Assembly (NCBI RefSeq): GCF_001424345.1
Contig: NZ_LMPF01000026.1
Span: 478 to 64,477, forward strand
Length of the DNA stretch: 64,000 nucleotides
Source of the DNA: Burkholderia sp. Leaf177
Lineage (GTDB): Bacteria > Pseudomonadota > Gammaproteobacteria > Burkholderiales > Burkholderiaceae
Direction: 5' to 3'
The notes beneath the pieces were generated by a model. The model ran no database searches and had not been told where the DNA came from. It saw nothing but the letters and a program-made list of their open reading frames with translations. Both the position numbers and the translations under genes were made by a program. This document shows, in pieces, positions 28,401 to 36,013 of this stretch; the stretch's first letter is position 1, and every line of letters begins with the position of its first letter.

Positions 28401-29050
28401 CCTGCAGGCAAGCGCTCGACGGCCGCTATCCGCTGGTGCGAACCTCAACACGTGACGCCGCGCCGGATGATTTCGGGCGCATTCTCGGGCCGGGCGGTTT
28501 GATCGATGACTTCTTCCAGAAGAACCTGCAGAACCGCGTGGATACGTCGGGCGCCGTGTGGCGCTGGCGGCCCGAAGCGCGCTCGCTCGGCATACCCGAT
28601 GACGTCCTCGCGCAGTTTCAGAACGCCGCGCAGATTCGCGATGCGTTGTTTCGCGACGGCGGCCATGATGTATCGGTGCGATTTTCGGCGAAGCTCGCGT
28701 CCATCGATCCATCCGTCAAACGTTTCGTACTCGATATAGACGGTCTGCAACTGGTCGCAACGGACAGCACGCCGGGCGCAACCGCCGCCTTCCAATGGCC
28801 GAGCGGCAAGGGCACGGGACAGGCGCATGTTGAACTCGATCCGGCATCATCGAGTGCGCCGCACGCGGACGGTCCGTGGGCCTTGTTTCATCTTCTCGAT
28901 ACCGCCCGGATCGCGCCCGCCGGTCAGCCTGATCATTTCAAAGCGGCGTTCGGCGGCGGCCTGGTCTCCGTCGATCTCACCGCGAGCAGCGTGGTCAATC
29001 CGTTTCGCGCGGGCGTGCTCGATCGCTTCCGCTGCCCGGCGCAACTATGA
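25493..29050 (+). CDS. tssM: TssM (IcmF), T6SS cluster 2
   Basis: TssM spans the inner membrane and periplasm of the T6SS channel. The protein has 1185 residues. Two N-terminal transmembrane helices lie at about 10-28 and 47-63. The cytoplasmic NTPase domain has Walker A GAPGAGKTT at 149-157 and DTAGRF shortly after. A third transmembrane helix lies around 465-485 (IGVVGAVLIAGLIGLFV). The large periplasmic part ends in the conserved C-terminal domain (GPWALFHLLDTARI, FKAAFGGGLVSVDL, FRAGVLDRFRCP). The ATG at 25493 overlaps the tssL stop, and the stop overlaps tagF (ATGA). The Walker motif is intact, so ATP binding is plausible. Confidence 0.96.
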   Translation: MRWLSGFRKPVVVSFFGVMALGFIVWFEGPLLAFNSSAPLGSATSRWIVIALLFAGWAVYFGSRALKARLASSSFVRSLIADSVNPANREPSEARKAADADLSILRTRFEEALKTLRSTPTGKDSKGWKSWFGARRQTIYDLPWYMFVGAPGAGKTTALVHSGLRFPLADRLGSQAIGGVGGTRHCDWWFTDDAVLLDTAGRFTTQDSHAEADRGAWLGFLAMLRKYRPRRPLNGVMVVVSAADLLQQTDAQRSAHAASVRERLSELNKQLGMRFPVYVVVTKSDMLSGFSEFFDDLGRDEREQVWGMTFPHSPDDETENAEQPLQRFPDEFRLLHRQLQDRVLQRMQQETDVRRRALIYSFPQQFAGIEGSLQRFLDDAFSESRFDRAALLRGVYFTSGTQSGRPLDRMMSSMAAALGLQREVLLADTSSGRAYFVKRLLRDVIFEEAGLAGSNPRVERRRARFQQIAIGVVGAVLIAGLIGLFVSDRANRRFVEESRQQIAALQQRVQQTTLGDDPLAVLPVLDAARDLPGGEAERESGGDVWWAKLGLDQREKLGAEAQRVYQRLLRQTLLPIVVQRMEEELRRGDANNAALQYEVLRAYLMLGDPTHYDPDALRNWAMRDWQRGPLKTASDAQRASIDQHLEALFRRGQFDSNLPLDQNLIAQARSTLSRVPLAQRLNSRIQQQLTQLHLADFSIAKAAGPSGLLVFVRKSGTPLTQGIDGAYTQAGFTAFLRLREMTLANIAKDDWVLGRAETKPDAAGIDDLRTALTRLYCEESIRQWDGLLGDVGVVPFSAPDQGARVANLMGSQNSPLRALIEAASNETTFVAPVSNADASTGKFDALRKSLGSSAAQPAATADSAALVNAHFQSLHDLAGKPGATSGAPIDDSIGALKEAAATLQAVDSARKQSLPLPPTSSLDRLKLLAQGAPAPLGSVLQGVADNADTVQVQSQRAQLRALWASTVAPACRQALDGRYPLVRTSTRDAAPDDFGRILGPGGLIDDFFQKNLQNRVDTSGAVWRWRPEARSLGIPDDVLAQFQNAAQIRDALFRDGGHDVSVRFSAKLASIDPSVKRFVLDIDGLQLVATDSTPGATAAFQWPSGKGTGQAHVELDPASSSAPHADGPWALFHLLDTARIAPAGQPDHFKAAFGGGLVSVDLTASSVVNPFRAGVLDRFRCPAQL

Positions 29051-29631
29051 CCACGCTTGGAGAGACCTGCACGGGCTTCTACGGAAAAGTGCGCACGCAT
29101 GGCGATTTCGTGGGACGGGGTTTATCGCATGAGTTTGTCGTGCAATGGGACGCGTGGCTGCAACGCGGTTTGCTAACGGCTCAACACCATCTCGGCGATG
29201 CATGGCTGCAAGACTTTCTCGGCATGCCGTTATGGTGCTTCGCGATGAAACCGGGCGTGATCGATGACGCCGCATATGCAGGCGTGTTGATGCCCGGGAT
29301 CGATGCGGTCGGGCGCTATTTTCCGTTCGTGGTCGCGCGGTCGATGGATCGGGCGGTCTTGGGCGAATGGCTGCGTAGCAGTCCGGTCTGGTACGAACAT
29401 GCAGCGGGTCTCGCGTTATCGACGTTGAAGGCGAAGTTCTCGCTGACGGAGTTCGAGTCGGAACTGGAGCACCTCGATAGCGATGCTGAAACGCTCGTCT
29501 GGCGCGATACGTTCAGGCAGTTCTTGAGCGAAAGCGATGCGGCGAGCGTGTGGTGGACGAGCGCGCAAGTGCTGCACAAGCACGAAGGTGCGCTCAATAC
29601 AGCGTTGTTCCTGCGGTTGCTGGAAGGCTAA
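29047..29631 (+). CDS. tagF: TagF, T6SS accessory protein
   Basis: TagF (DUF2094) is a cytoplasmic post-translational repressor of the T6SS in Pseudomonas aeruginosa and Agrobacterium, acting through Fha. The 194-residue protein has the family pattern GFYGKVRTHGDFVGRGL, QWDAWLQRGLLTAQ, PLWCFAMKPGVI and GVLMPGIDAVGRYFPFVV. It starts at the ATG at 29047, overlapping the tssM stop, and is the last gene of the operon. It ends one base from the convergent kinase gene. TagF is not fused here to a PppA phosphatase, and no separate pppA gene is seen in the window. Confidence 0.93.
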   Translation: MTTLGETCTGFYGKVRTHGDFVGRGLSHEFVVQWDAWLQRGLLTAQHHLGDAWLQDFLGMPLWCFAMKPGVIDDAAYAGVLMPGIDAVGRYFPFVVARSMDRAVLGEWLRSSPVWYEHAAGLALSTLKAKFSLTEFESELEHLDSDAETLVWRDTFRQFLSESDAASVWWTSAQVLHKHEGALNTALFLRLLEG

Positions 29632-29632
29632 A

Positions 29633-31024
29633 TTAATTAGGCGCGATACCAAGATCCCGCCGCAACGCATTGCCGTCTTTCGCGTCCTGCACGGACGCAA
29701 TCAAACGTTCGTAGAACGTATCGACGTCTGGCACGTTCGCGGCGGCGCGCGCCACGATAACCCGTGCTATCGGCCCGACATAGGCGGCGAGTTTCAGCGT
29801 TGCGTCCTGCAGCACGTCGGGTTCGATACTCGCGGGCGTTGCAGTCCGTCCGATACTCGATGAAACCCGCGAGCCATTCCCCGGCGTTTCCAGACGCATC
29901 AAAAGCGAATTGAAATCGCGCCGTGCGGCATCGGTCGGAAAATGCGCGGCGAGCCGCTCGCGCAATGCGTTGAAGTCCGAAGCCCTGGCCGTGGCACGTC
30001 GCAGCAGGATCGTCGCGACCGGCCCCACGTGACTCGCCAGCCGCTCCTCCAGTTGCGCGATCAACTCGGGCGGCCATTCCATTGAAGGCTCGGCGAGTTC
30101 GGGCGCTTCCAGCAACGCAACCGGCTTCGCAAACGCAATGACGGTCTGATCGCTGTCGCTGGATTGAGCGGCGCCGAGCGCGCCCAGCAGCACGTCGCGC
30201 CATTCGCGCGCGGAGTTATATCGATCCCCGGGCCGCTTCGAAAGCGCTTTCATCAACATCGCATCGGTGAAAGCCGGCAAGCCCGGTGCGCGCTCCGATG
30301 GCAGCATAGGCGTGTCGCTCAGCACTTGCCGCATGACGGCGGTCGGGGTGCCGGCGAACGGACATACGCCCGTCAGCATTTCATACAGCACGACCGCGGC
30401 GGAAAAAAGATCGGCGCGCGCATCGATGGTCTCACCCGTGAACTGTTCCGGCGACATGTAGCTGGGCGTGCCGATCACCGTGCCCAGTTGCGTGAGATGC
30501 GACGCTTCAATCCGCGCAATGCCGAAGTCCGTGATCTTGCATTCGCCGCGCTGCGTGATCAGCAAATTTGCCGGCTTGATATCGCGATGAATCACACCCT
30601 CATGATGCGCGTAGTCGAGTGCATCGAGTAGTTGCACAAAGCAACCCAAAGCACGCGCCGGTTCAATGCGAGTCTGAGCGCGGGCATGTTGCGCGAGACG
30701 CGCGGCGAGACTTTCTCCGCGCACATATTCCATCGTGATGTACGCCGTGTCTCCCGCCTCGCCGTAATCATGAACCGACACAATATTCGGATGCGCAAGA
30801 CGCCCGGCCGCCCGCGCTTCGTTCAGAAAACGCGCGGTCAGGTCGTGCATCGACTCGCCGTCGGAACCTGCCGGCAACAACTCGTTGCGGATGGTTTTAA
30901 GCGCGACATGGCGCTCGATCTGCGGATCGAACGCGAGATACACCACGCCCATCGCGCCACGTCCGAGCACGCGCTCGATGCGGTATCGGCCGAGTTCAGT
31001 CGGGGTATCGGCGGATGCGGTCAT
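29633..31024 (-). CDS. PpkA-like cytoplasmic Ser/Thr kinase, T6SS-linked
   Basis: A Hanks-type kinase of 463 residues. The glycine loop GRGAMG is at 21-26, the ATP lysine K43 is in HVALKTIR, and the helix-C glutamate is E69. The catalytic loop HRDIKPAN is at 146-153, DFG at 166-168, and SPEQF in the activation segment, so all key catalytic residues are present. The C-terminal 140 residues contain two copies of a helical motif: LASHVGPVATILLRRA (329-344) and LAAYVGPIARVIVARA (412-427), each followed by a similar DFNALRERLA- or DTFYERLIAS-like segment. These resemble the DUF8082 domain. There is no transmembrane helix or von Willebrand domain, unlike PpkA of Pseudomonas aeruginosa. It is the last gene of a minus-strand operon after the haem sensor (two-base gap). 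The FHA protein of the adjacent operon is a likely substrate (inference). Confidence 0.88.
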   Translation of the reverse strand: MTASADTPTELGRYRIERVLGRGAMGVVYLAFDPQIERHVALKTIRNELLPAGSDGESMHDLTARFLNEARAAGRLAHPNIVSVHDYGEAGDTAYITMEYVRGESLAARLAQHARAQTRIEPARALGCFVQLLDALDYAHHEGVIHRDIKPANLLITQRGECKITDFGIARIEASHLTQLGTVIGTPSYMSPEQFTGETIDARADLFSAAVVLYEMLTGVCPFAGTPTAVMRQVLSDTPMLPSERAPGLPAFTDAMLMKALSKRPGDRYNSAREWRDVLLGALGAAQSSDSDQTVIAFAKPVALLEAPELAEPSMEWPPELIAQLEERLASHVGPVATILLRRATARASDFNALRERLAAHFPTDAARRDFNSLLMRLETPGNGSRVSSSIGRTATPASIEPDVLQDATLKLAAYVGPIARVIVARAAANVPDVDTFYERLIASVQDAKDGNALRRDLGIAPN

Positions 31025-31026
31025 GA

Positions 31027-31920
31027 TCAGTTCGCGCTTTCATCGAGGATCTTGAACGCCTCGATCAAGCTCGTCCGCATGCGTCCAAACGATACCGCCA
31101 GTGACGCAATCTCATCCGATCCACCCGTTGGCAGCGGCGTTTCGGCGAGCTTGCCGAGACTCATTTCATCGGCGGCGCGCGAGAGCGACTGAATGGGCCG
31201 CGTGATCAGCAGGTTCACCATCACGTTCATCACGATCAGCACCACCGCGAACACCGCGGTGAGCGACAGCATGAACGTGCGCCACACGGCGCGTCCGCGT
31301 TCTATGGGTTGCGTCATCGGCACCGATACAAACTCCGCGCCGATCACGTCGTTCATGGCCCAGCCGAAACCGTTCGCCGAGCCATATTTATCGATCATGG
31401 TGGCGGGCGCCGCGCTCGGCGTGCTGTGGCATTGCATGCACGCCACGTCCGTGATGCGGCTCGGCCGCGCGAGGAACAAGGTCGGGTTGCCGGATGAAAC
31501 GCGCTGGCCGGTCATCTGCTTCAGGTCGGGGTGATCGTGCAGATGCGTGATCACGTCCGTTTCCCAATCCGTCGGCCGGTCGCGGGGATTGGTCGGATTG
31601 AGCATGGTCGACTTGTACGAGAAGTTCGGAAAATCCTTTTGCAGCAGGTTCAGCATTTCGATGGCCGAGAACGCCGGAATGGATTCGGGCACGAACTGGT
31701 ATTTGATCTGCGTGGCGAGCAGCGGCGTGACGTGGGTCGCGGTGTAGCTTTGCATCGACGCAGCCGCGCTGATGAGCACGTTCGCGTCGTGGACGGTTTC
31801 ATCGAGCGCCTGCTTTTGCAACAAACGGTCTGCGACCACACCCGCCGCGCTCAGGCCGATGGCGAAGACGATCAGGAAGACGAGGTTGAACTTGGCGCTA
31901 AGAGAGAGTTTGCGTTTCAT
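31027..31920 (-). CDS. Membrane-bound c-type haem sensor (DUF3365-like) with HAMP, no output domain
   Basis: The 297-residue protein starts at the ATG at 31920, whose codon overlaps the upstream stop (ATGA). Transmembrane helix 1 spans about 11-30. A periplasmic region of about 180 residues resembles the DUF3365/Tll0287 sensor fold, and it contains one CXXCH haem-c motif, CMQCH at 161-165. Transmembrane helix 2 spans about 215-239. A HAMP domain (about 240-290) begins with the RPIQSLSRAADEMS segment. The protein stops there: no histidine kinase, cyclase or methyl-accepting domain follows. Two bases downstream the PpkA-like kinase begins. I infer that the kinase, or a partner acting through it, supplies the missing output. 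Proteins with this periplasmic fold sense redox state or small gases. Confidence 0.85.
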   Translation of the reverse strand: MKRKLSLSAKFNLVFLIVFAIGLSAAGVVADRLLQKQALDETVHDANVLISAAASMQSYTATHVTPLLATQIKYQFVPESIPAFSAIEMLNLLQKDFPNFSYKSTMLNPTNPRDRPTDWETDVITHLHDHPDLKQMTGQRVSSGNPTLFLARPSRITDVACMQCHSTPSAAPATMIDKYGSANGFGWAMNDVIGAEFVSVPMTQPIERGRAVWRTFMLSLTAVFAVVLIVMNVMVNLLITRPIQSLSRAADEMSLGKLAETPLPTGGSDEIASLAVSFGRMRTSLIEAFKILDESAN

Positions 31921-32861
31921 GGGTGTTGATACAGTGAGTTCGCGGGCAGCGCGGAGGTGTTGACGCGAAGGCTTTGCAACGCGCGTTGGCGGGCATCGGG
32001 ATGCGGCGCGGGCGGATAGAGCAGGACGCGCCACTCGGGCAGCGCCTTGAGGTTTTGATCGATGGCGCGGCGAAACGCGGGGTCGCTCAGGCGCGGCCGG
32101 AAGCGCGCGGGGAAGCGCTTGCGCGCAGGCAGGTCGCTTGTGAGCCACGCGGAGACATCGTCGTAGCTTGCGGCGCGCAGCGGTTTTATCGCGTGGTCGT
32201 GTGCGGCTGGCGTAACCGGCACACGTTGCAATGCATCGCGAAAAGCGACGGGCATGTCGGCGAGAAACGCGCTCGACGGACGCTGCGCAATTTGCGGCGG
32301 CGTGTTTGCGATTGCATATGCAAAGCTGCCTGGTGCGACCGCGTTTCGGTGCGCTGAAGCGGCCAACGTTTGCGTGCCGCTTTCGCTGAAGACGGCGACG
32401 GTCGACTTGCTTCCTTCGGCGCCAGGAAGTGCCGCGATGACCGCCGCTGAGTTCGCTCCAAGTTCGAGAGCGCCTCGTTCTGTATCGATGACTGTCGCTG
32501 CGCACGGCTGCGTTGCGCACGTCTGCGCGACCTTCAGCCAGCCATCGAGCAGCGACACGCGCGTTCCTGCCTGGAGCAGCACGCGCGTCTGTGCGCCGAG
32601 CGCGAGCAGGCGGCCGGCATCGTCCTGAAGCTGCACCACGCTGCGTGGCGCGGATTCGATCAGGTCATCGTCGCGCAACGCTTCGCCCGCGCCTAGTTGA
32701 TAGACGTTCGTCGCGCGAATCACGGTTGCCGGGGCGTCGGCGGCGGCTATCGTCCAGCCGGCGTGAGCTTGCGATACCGCGAACAGAAAGCCGAACGCGA
32801 GCACGAGGCGCAACCTGCGCGAGAGCAACAGAAACAGGGCGTATAGGCGGCGATATCTCAT
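31917..32861 (-). CDS. Exported FecR-like domain protein
   Basis: The 314-residue protein has an N-terminal signal peptide (basic start, hydrophobic stretch to about residue 30, likely cleavage after AHA at 34). A FecR-like beta-rich domain spans about 40-150, with LGAGEALRDDDLIESAPRSV and VLLQAGTRVSLLDGWLKV, and the domain holds one Cys pair (CATQPC). A less conserved Pro/Arg-rich C-terminal region of about 150 residues has no recognised fold. FecR proteins usually pass signals to ECF sigma factors, but this one has no cytoplasmic anti-sigma part, so it is a periplasmic domain only. Its stop overlaps the haem-sensor start, so these genes are translationally coupled. The real role is unknown; ligand or peptidoglycan sensing next to the haem sensor is a guess. 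Confidence 0.75.
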   Translation of the reverse strand: MRYRRLYALFLLLSRRLRLVLAFGFLFAVSQAHAGWTIAAADAPATVIRATNVYQLGAGEALRDDDLIESAPRSVVQLQDDAGRLLALGAQTRVLLQAGTRVSLLDGWLKVAQTCATQPCAATVIDTERGALELGANSAAVIAALPGAEGSKSTVAVFSESGTQTLAASAHRNAVAPGSFAYAIANTPPQIAQRPSSAFLADMPVAFRDALQRVPVTPAAHDHAIKPLRAASYDDVSAWLTSDLPARKRFPARFRPRLSDPAFRRAIDQNLKALPEWRVLLYPPAPHPDARQRALQSLRVNTSALPANSLYQHP

Positions 32862-32949
32862 GCGTTTCGCTGTGCGTTAATGCGCCGCGAGCCAGGAAAT
32901 GGCCGGCGCATTAAACACAACAGCGAAGCGATGAAATTATTCCGCGCGG

Positions 32950-33927
32950 CTAGAAAACGGAGCGGGAATTGAACGGGACTTTAACCGATGCCAGCAGCGC
33001 AGCGTTTGGCGCGCGAGAGTCGTCGCGGCTGAAAAGCGGCGCGACCTGGCTGCTGGAAATCTGCTTGCCGAGCGTGGTCAGATCGACGCCTTGCGGCTGC
33101 CCGATCAACGCATAACCGAGTTCGGCCTGGCGCCAGGTGACCACGGTCATCGATGCAACCTTCTGATCCGCCACCGGCGCATCCGGCTTGACCTCTTTCA
33201 TCACGCACAGCGCAATGGGCGCGCCTTCCTTCGGCAAGTACACAATCTGCACGAGCGGCTTGTTGTTGAAGCGCAGCCGCTGCACGCGCTTGAACGTCAG
33301 CCCCGCCGCGCTCAAGTCCGGAATGCGCAGCGCAAGGCCATCGTCCTGGCGGATTTCGTTGACGGTCTTGATGGAGAGGTCCGTGTCGCTATTGACGTTG
33401 GCAACCGTGTCGCGCGAATAGAGTTGCTGGTAGCTGGCCGCGGCCGTGATCCACGGCGACACGCCCGTTCCCACCGATGCAATCGATGCCCCCACATTCG
33501 ATGCCGGCCCCGCGCCGGGTCCGAGCCGCAGTACGAGGCCGCATGCGAATGCGCCGCCGAGGAACGCAACAGCGAGCCACGCCGGGGCTACGCGCAGCCG
33601 TGAACGAATGGTCGATGCCACCGGACTTCCGGGCGCGCGTTCTACCACTGGATCATTGACGCCCACATTGGGATGGGCGGTTTGATTTTCGGCCTTGAGC
33701 TTGGCCGCTCGCGCCATTTCCTCGATCTTCGCCGTGAGGCTGGCGGGAACGGGCGGCAGCTTCTGCCCGGCAAAAGCATCGCGATAAGGCAGCCGCGAAG
33801 CCTGCAGAAGCGCAACGCGCTCGGCCACGTCGGGAGAGGTGCGCAGTTCGCGCTCCACTTCCTCGCGTTCGTGCAACGGCAGTTCGCCGTCCACGTAGGC
33901 CATCAGCAGGATATCGTCCGATTTCAT
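32950..33927 (-). CDS. Anti-sigma factor, paralogue 2
   Basis: The 325-residue membrane protein starts MKSDDILLMAYVDGELP, the usual opening of anti-sigma factors, and has an N-terminal anti-sigma helical domain to about residue 75. The zinc-binding HX3CX2C motif is absent. One transmembrane helix lies near 117-135 (WLAVAFLGGAFACGLVL). The periplasmic part contains LYSRDTVANVN, GLALRIPDLSAAGLTFKRVQ, FNNKPLVQIVYLPKEG and VVTWRQAELGYALIGQP. It is a clear paralogue of the anti-sigma factor at 34443-35333, matching over nearly the whole length, with an extra C-terminal tail. It is separated from that gene by about 515 bases and may have its own promoter. It has no dedicated sigma gene next to it. 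Confidence 0.85.
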   Translation of the reverse strand: MKSDDILLMAYVDGELPLHEREEVERELRTSPDVAERVALLQASRLPYRDAFAGQKLPPVPASLTAKIEEMARAAKLKAENQTAHPNVGVNDPVVERAPGSPVASTIRSRLRVAPAWLAVAFLGGAFACGLVLRLGPGAGPASNVGASIASVGTGVSPWITAAASYQQLYSRDTVANVNSDTDLSIKTVNEIRQDDGLALRIPDLSAAGLTFKRVQRLRFNNKPLVQIVYLPKEGAPIALCVMKEVKPDAPVADQKVASMTVVTWRQAELGYALIGQPQGVDLTTLGKQISSSQVAPLFSRDDSRAPNAALLASVKVPFNSRSVF

Positions 33928-34442
33928 AAGACTTAAGCAGTGTGCTTTCGCTGATGATTTATGTTCTTGTTTCTCTCTTGGCTTAATTGCATTCCATCTA
34001 TGAATAGAGCAATTCGATTTGGAATGGCAATCGACCTTCGAGGACCCTACTGCTTCGTCACAGTTTCTCTAATGGCTTATTTATAAACAAGCCGTCACCG
34101 CTATACAACCAGCATAACCACCCGTTGTGCTTGCGACAACGCTCGGCGAGGAGCATGCCGGGGGTTTTTGACCGCGTTGTTTTCCCAAACGACGCATCAA
34201 AGTTATACCGGTCCTAAATGAAGAACACCTGGGTTTGCAGCAAAATTCCATGCACGCGCGATTAATCTCAAACGCCTGGAACTCAACGTGGTTTGGACTC
34301 AAGCCGCAGCTGTAACAAGTGTAACTGTGATTTGGTGCAGATGCTTAATCGTTGTTTCGTGCAAACCACACGTTATGTGTTGAGGTGGATCACATAAGAC
34401 GGCGCCGCGGAATGGACGCACGGCGCGTGAAAATCGCAAGAG
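33928..34442. other. 515-base spacer between paralogous anti-sigma genes
   Basis: This stretch is relatively AT-rich for the window and no convincing gene is seen. A 73-codon minus-strand frame at 34081-34302 lacks a ribosome-binding site and recognisable features. A sigma-70-like promoter for the downstream anti-sigma gene may lie at 34001-34030. The remainder shows no other element I can support. Confidence 0.5.
34001..34030 (-). promoter_or_regulatory. Possible promoter for anti-sigma paralogue 2
   Basis: On the minus strand TTGCCA (34030-34025) and TATTCA (34006-34001) are separated by 18 bases and resemble -35 and -10 boxes, about 75 bases upstream of the ATG at 33927. This would let the second anti-sigma gene be expressed apart from the sigma factor operon. 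Confidence 0.35.
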
Positions 34443-35333
34443 TCAAGCAGCCAATGGTTCCGGCTGCATTACGGAAGTTGCATCGCTGAAAAGTTGATCC
34501 ACTTCGCGATTCGAGATCTGCTTGCCGACCGCATTCAGATCCACGCCGTCGGGCTTGCCGATCAGCGCGTAGCTAAGCTCGGCCTGACGCCACGTGACCA
34601 CGCGCATGGAATCGACGTCCTGACCCGCTACCGCCTGATCCGGTTTCACGTCTTTCATCACGCACAGCGCGACAGGTTCGCCTTTTTCCGGCTGATACAC
34701 GATCTGCACGAGCGGCTTGTTGTTGAAACGCAGGCGCTGCACCGTCTTGAACGTCAGACCCGCGTTGCGCAAATCCGGAATGCGTAACGCAAGACCGTCT
34801 TCGCGGCGGATGTCATCGACCGTTTTCGACGATGTTCCCTGCGTCTCGCTCACATAGGCCAGCGTGTCGCGTGTATAGAGTTTTTGATAGCCCGTTGCGG
34901 CTTGCACCCATGGCGAAAGGTTGCTTGAAGCCATCGAACCAGATGCACCATGGTCGAGCAAAGGCCCGAGCCGCAGGAACAATCCGCCGCAGAACGCGCC
35001 GGCCACGCATGCCGCCGCGAGCCACGCCGGAACCGAGCGCATGCGCGAGCGAACGGGAACGTTGGCCGGCGCCGGCACAGCACTGTCGTTGACGGCGGAA
35101 GGAGCGGCATGCGCCCGAGCCATCGCTTCAATTTTCTGCGTCAGTGAATCCGGTACAGGCGGCAAATTTTGCGTGGCGAACGCGCCCTGATAATCCACAC
35201 GCGATGCCTTCAGCAGTTCGACCAGCTCGGCGGCTTCGGCCGACGTCCGTATGTGTTCCTCGACTTCATGGCGCTGGTCGGGCGGCAGTTCACCGTCCAC
35301 ATACGCCATTAACGTAATTTCATCGGTTTTCAT
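34443..35333 (-). CDS. Anti-sigma factor, partner of the ECF sigma factor
   Basis: The 296-residue protein opens with MKTDEITLMAYVDGELPPDQ and has an N-terminal cytoplasmic anti-sigma domain (to about residue 75) without zinc ligands. A transmembrane helix (about 104-122, WLAAACVAGAFCGGLFL) and a periplasmic domain follow, with GLALRIPDLRNAGLTFKTVQ, FNNKPLVQIVYQPEKG and VVTWRQAELSYALIGKP. Its ATG overlaps the sigma factor stop (ATGA), which is the usual layout for a sigma/anti-sigma pair made at matched levels. The signal it senses is unknown; the upstream peroxidase gene suggests an oxidative signal. A near full-length paralogue follows downstream. Confidence 0.9.
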   Translation of the reverse strand: MKTDEITLMAYVDGELPPDQRHEVEEHIRTSAEAAELVELLKASRVDYQGAFATQNLPPVPDSLTQKIEAMARAHAAPSAVNDSAVPAPANVPVRSRMRSVPAWLAAACVAGAFCGGLFLRLGPLLDHGASGSMASSNLSPWVQAATGYQKLYTRDTLAYVSETQGTSSKTVDDIRREDGLALRIPDLRNAGLTFKTVQRLRFNNKPLVQIVYQPEKGEPVALCVMKDVKPDQAVAGQDVDSMRVVTWRQAELSYALIGKPDGVDLNAVGKQISNREVDQLFSDATSVMQPEPLAA

Positions 35334-35875
35334 GCAATTGAATCCTTTCGCGTCGCCGAGGCTTTTGGCTTCGGTTCTTGCGTGCCGAACTGCGCGCCGA
35401 CGGCTTGCCGTGCACGCGATAAGCGGCTCATGACGGTTCCGATAGGAACCTCGAGTACATCTGCTGCTTCCTGATAACTCAGGCCTTCGACGGCGACCAG
35501 CAGCATGACCACGCGTTGCGCTTCGGGCAGGCGCTCCACGGCGCTGATGATCTGACCGTGCATGAGCTGGGTTTCCGGGCCTTTATCGACGGGATCGGCG
35601 ACGTTTTCCAGGAAGTCGTCGTCCCATTCCATGCTGGAACGTTTGCGCACGCTTCGCGCACGCAACTCGTTGATCCAGGTGGAATGCACGATCGAAAACA
35701 TCCAGCTCAACGGAGCCGTATCGGGCTGCAACTGATGCGCCCGTTCGAGCGCGCGAAGGCACGCGCGCTGGACGAGATCCTCGGCGTCGTGCCGGTCGCC
35801 CGATATGCGCAGCGCGAAGGCCCACAAGCGCGGCAGCATCTCGGGAAGCATGCTTGGTAAGTCTGCACCGTTCAT
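35330..35875 (-). CDS. ECF-type RNA polymerase sigma factor
   Basis: The 181-residue product is an extracytoplasmic-function sigma factor. Region 2 covers about residues 10-80, with ALRISGDRHDAEDLVQRACL and PLSWMFSIVHSTWINELRA. Region 4 covers about 115-165, with LPEAQRVVMLLVAVEGLSYQ and PIGTVMSRLSRARQAV. The frame is open further upstream, but I choose the ATG at 35875 because AGGAG lies 11 bases before it and ECF proteins normally begin just ahead of region 2. The order is peroxidase, sigma, anti-sigma on one strand, with 138 bases between peroxidase and sigma. Autoregulation of the operon is likely but no ECF promoter was identified. Confidence 0.92.
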   Translation of the reverse strand: MNGADLPSMLPEMLPRLWAFALRISGDRHDAEDLVQRACLRALERAHQLQPDTAPLSWMFSIVHSTWINELRARSVRKRSSMEWDDDFLENVADPVDKGPETQLMHGQIISAVERLPEAQRVVMLLVAVEGLSYQEAADVLEVPIGTVMSRLSRARQAVGAQFGTQEPKPKASATRKDSIA

Positions 35876-36013
35876 CGAACGAATATCTCCTGGTACCAGT
35901 GTCTTGTCCGAGTGCTGCTGGCAGCATGCACTTGAGCGCTGCATGAAACGAACCGCGTAGTTTAACGTGAGATCGGACATTTCGCCGCACGCCAGCCGCG
36001 GCTTGGAGCGGGC

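Noticed and set aside
34081-34302. Possible small gene in the anti-sigma spacer
   Set aside because: It lacks a ribosome-binding site and known features, and Cys-rich composition is likely chance in an AT-richer spacer.
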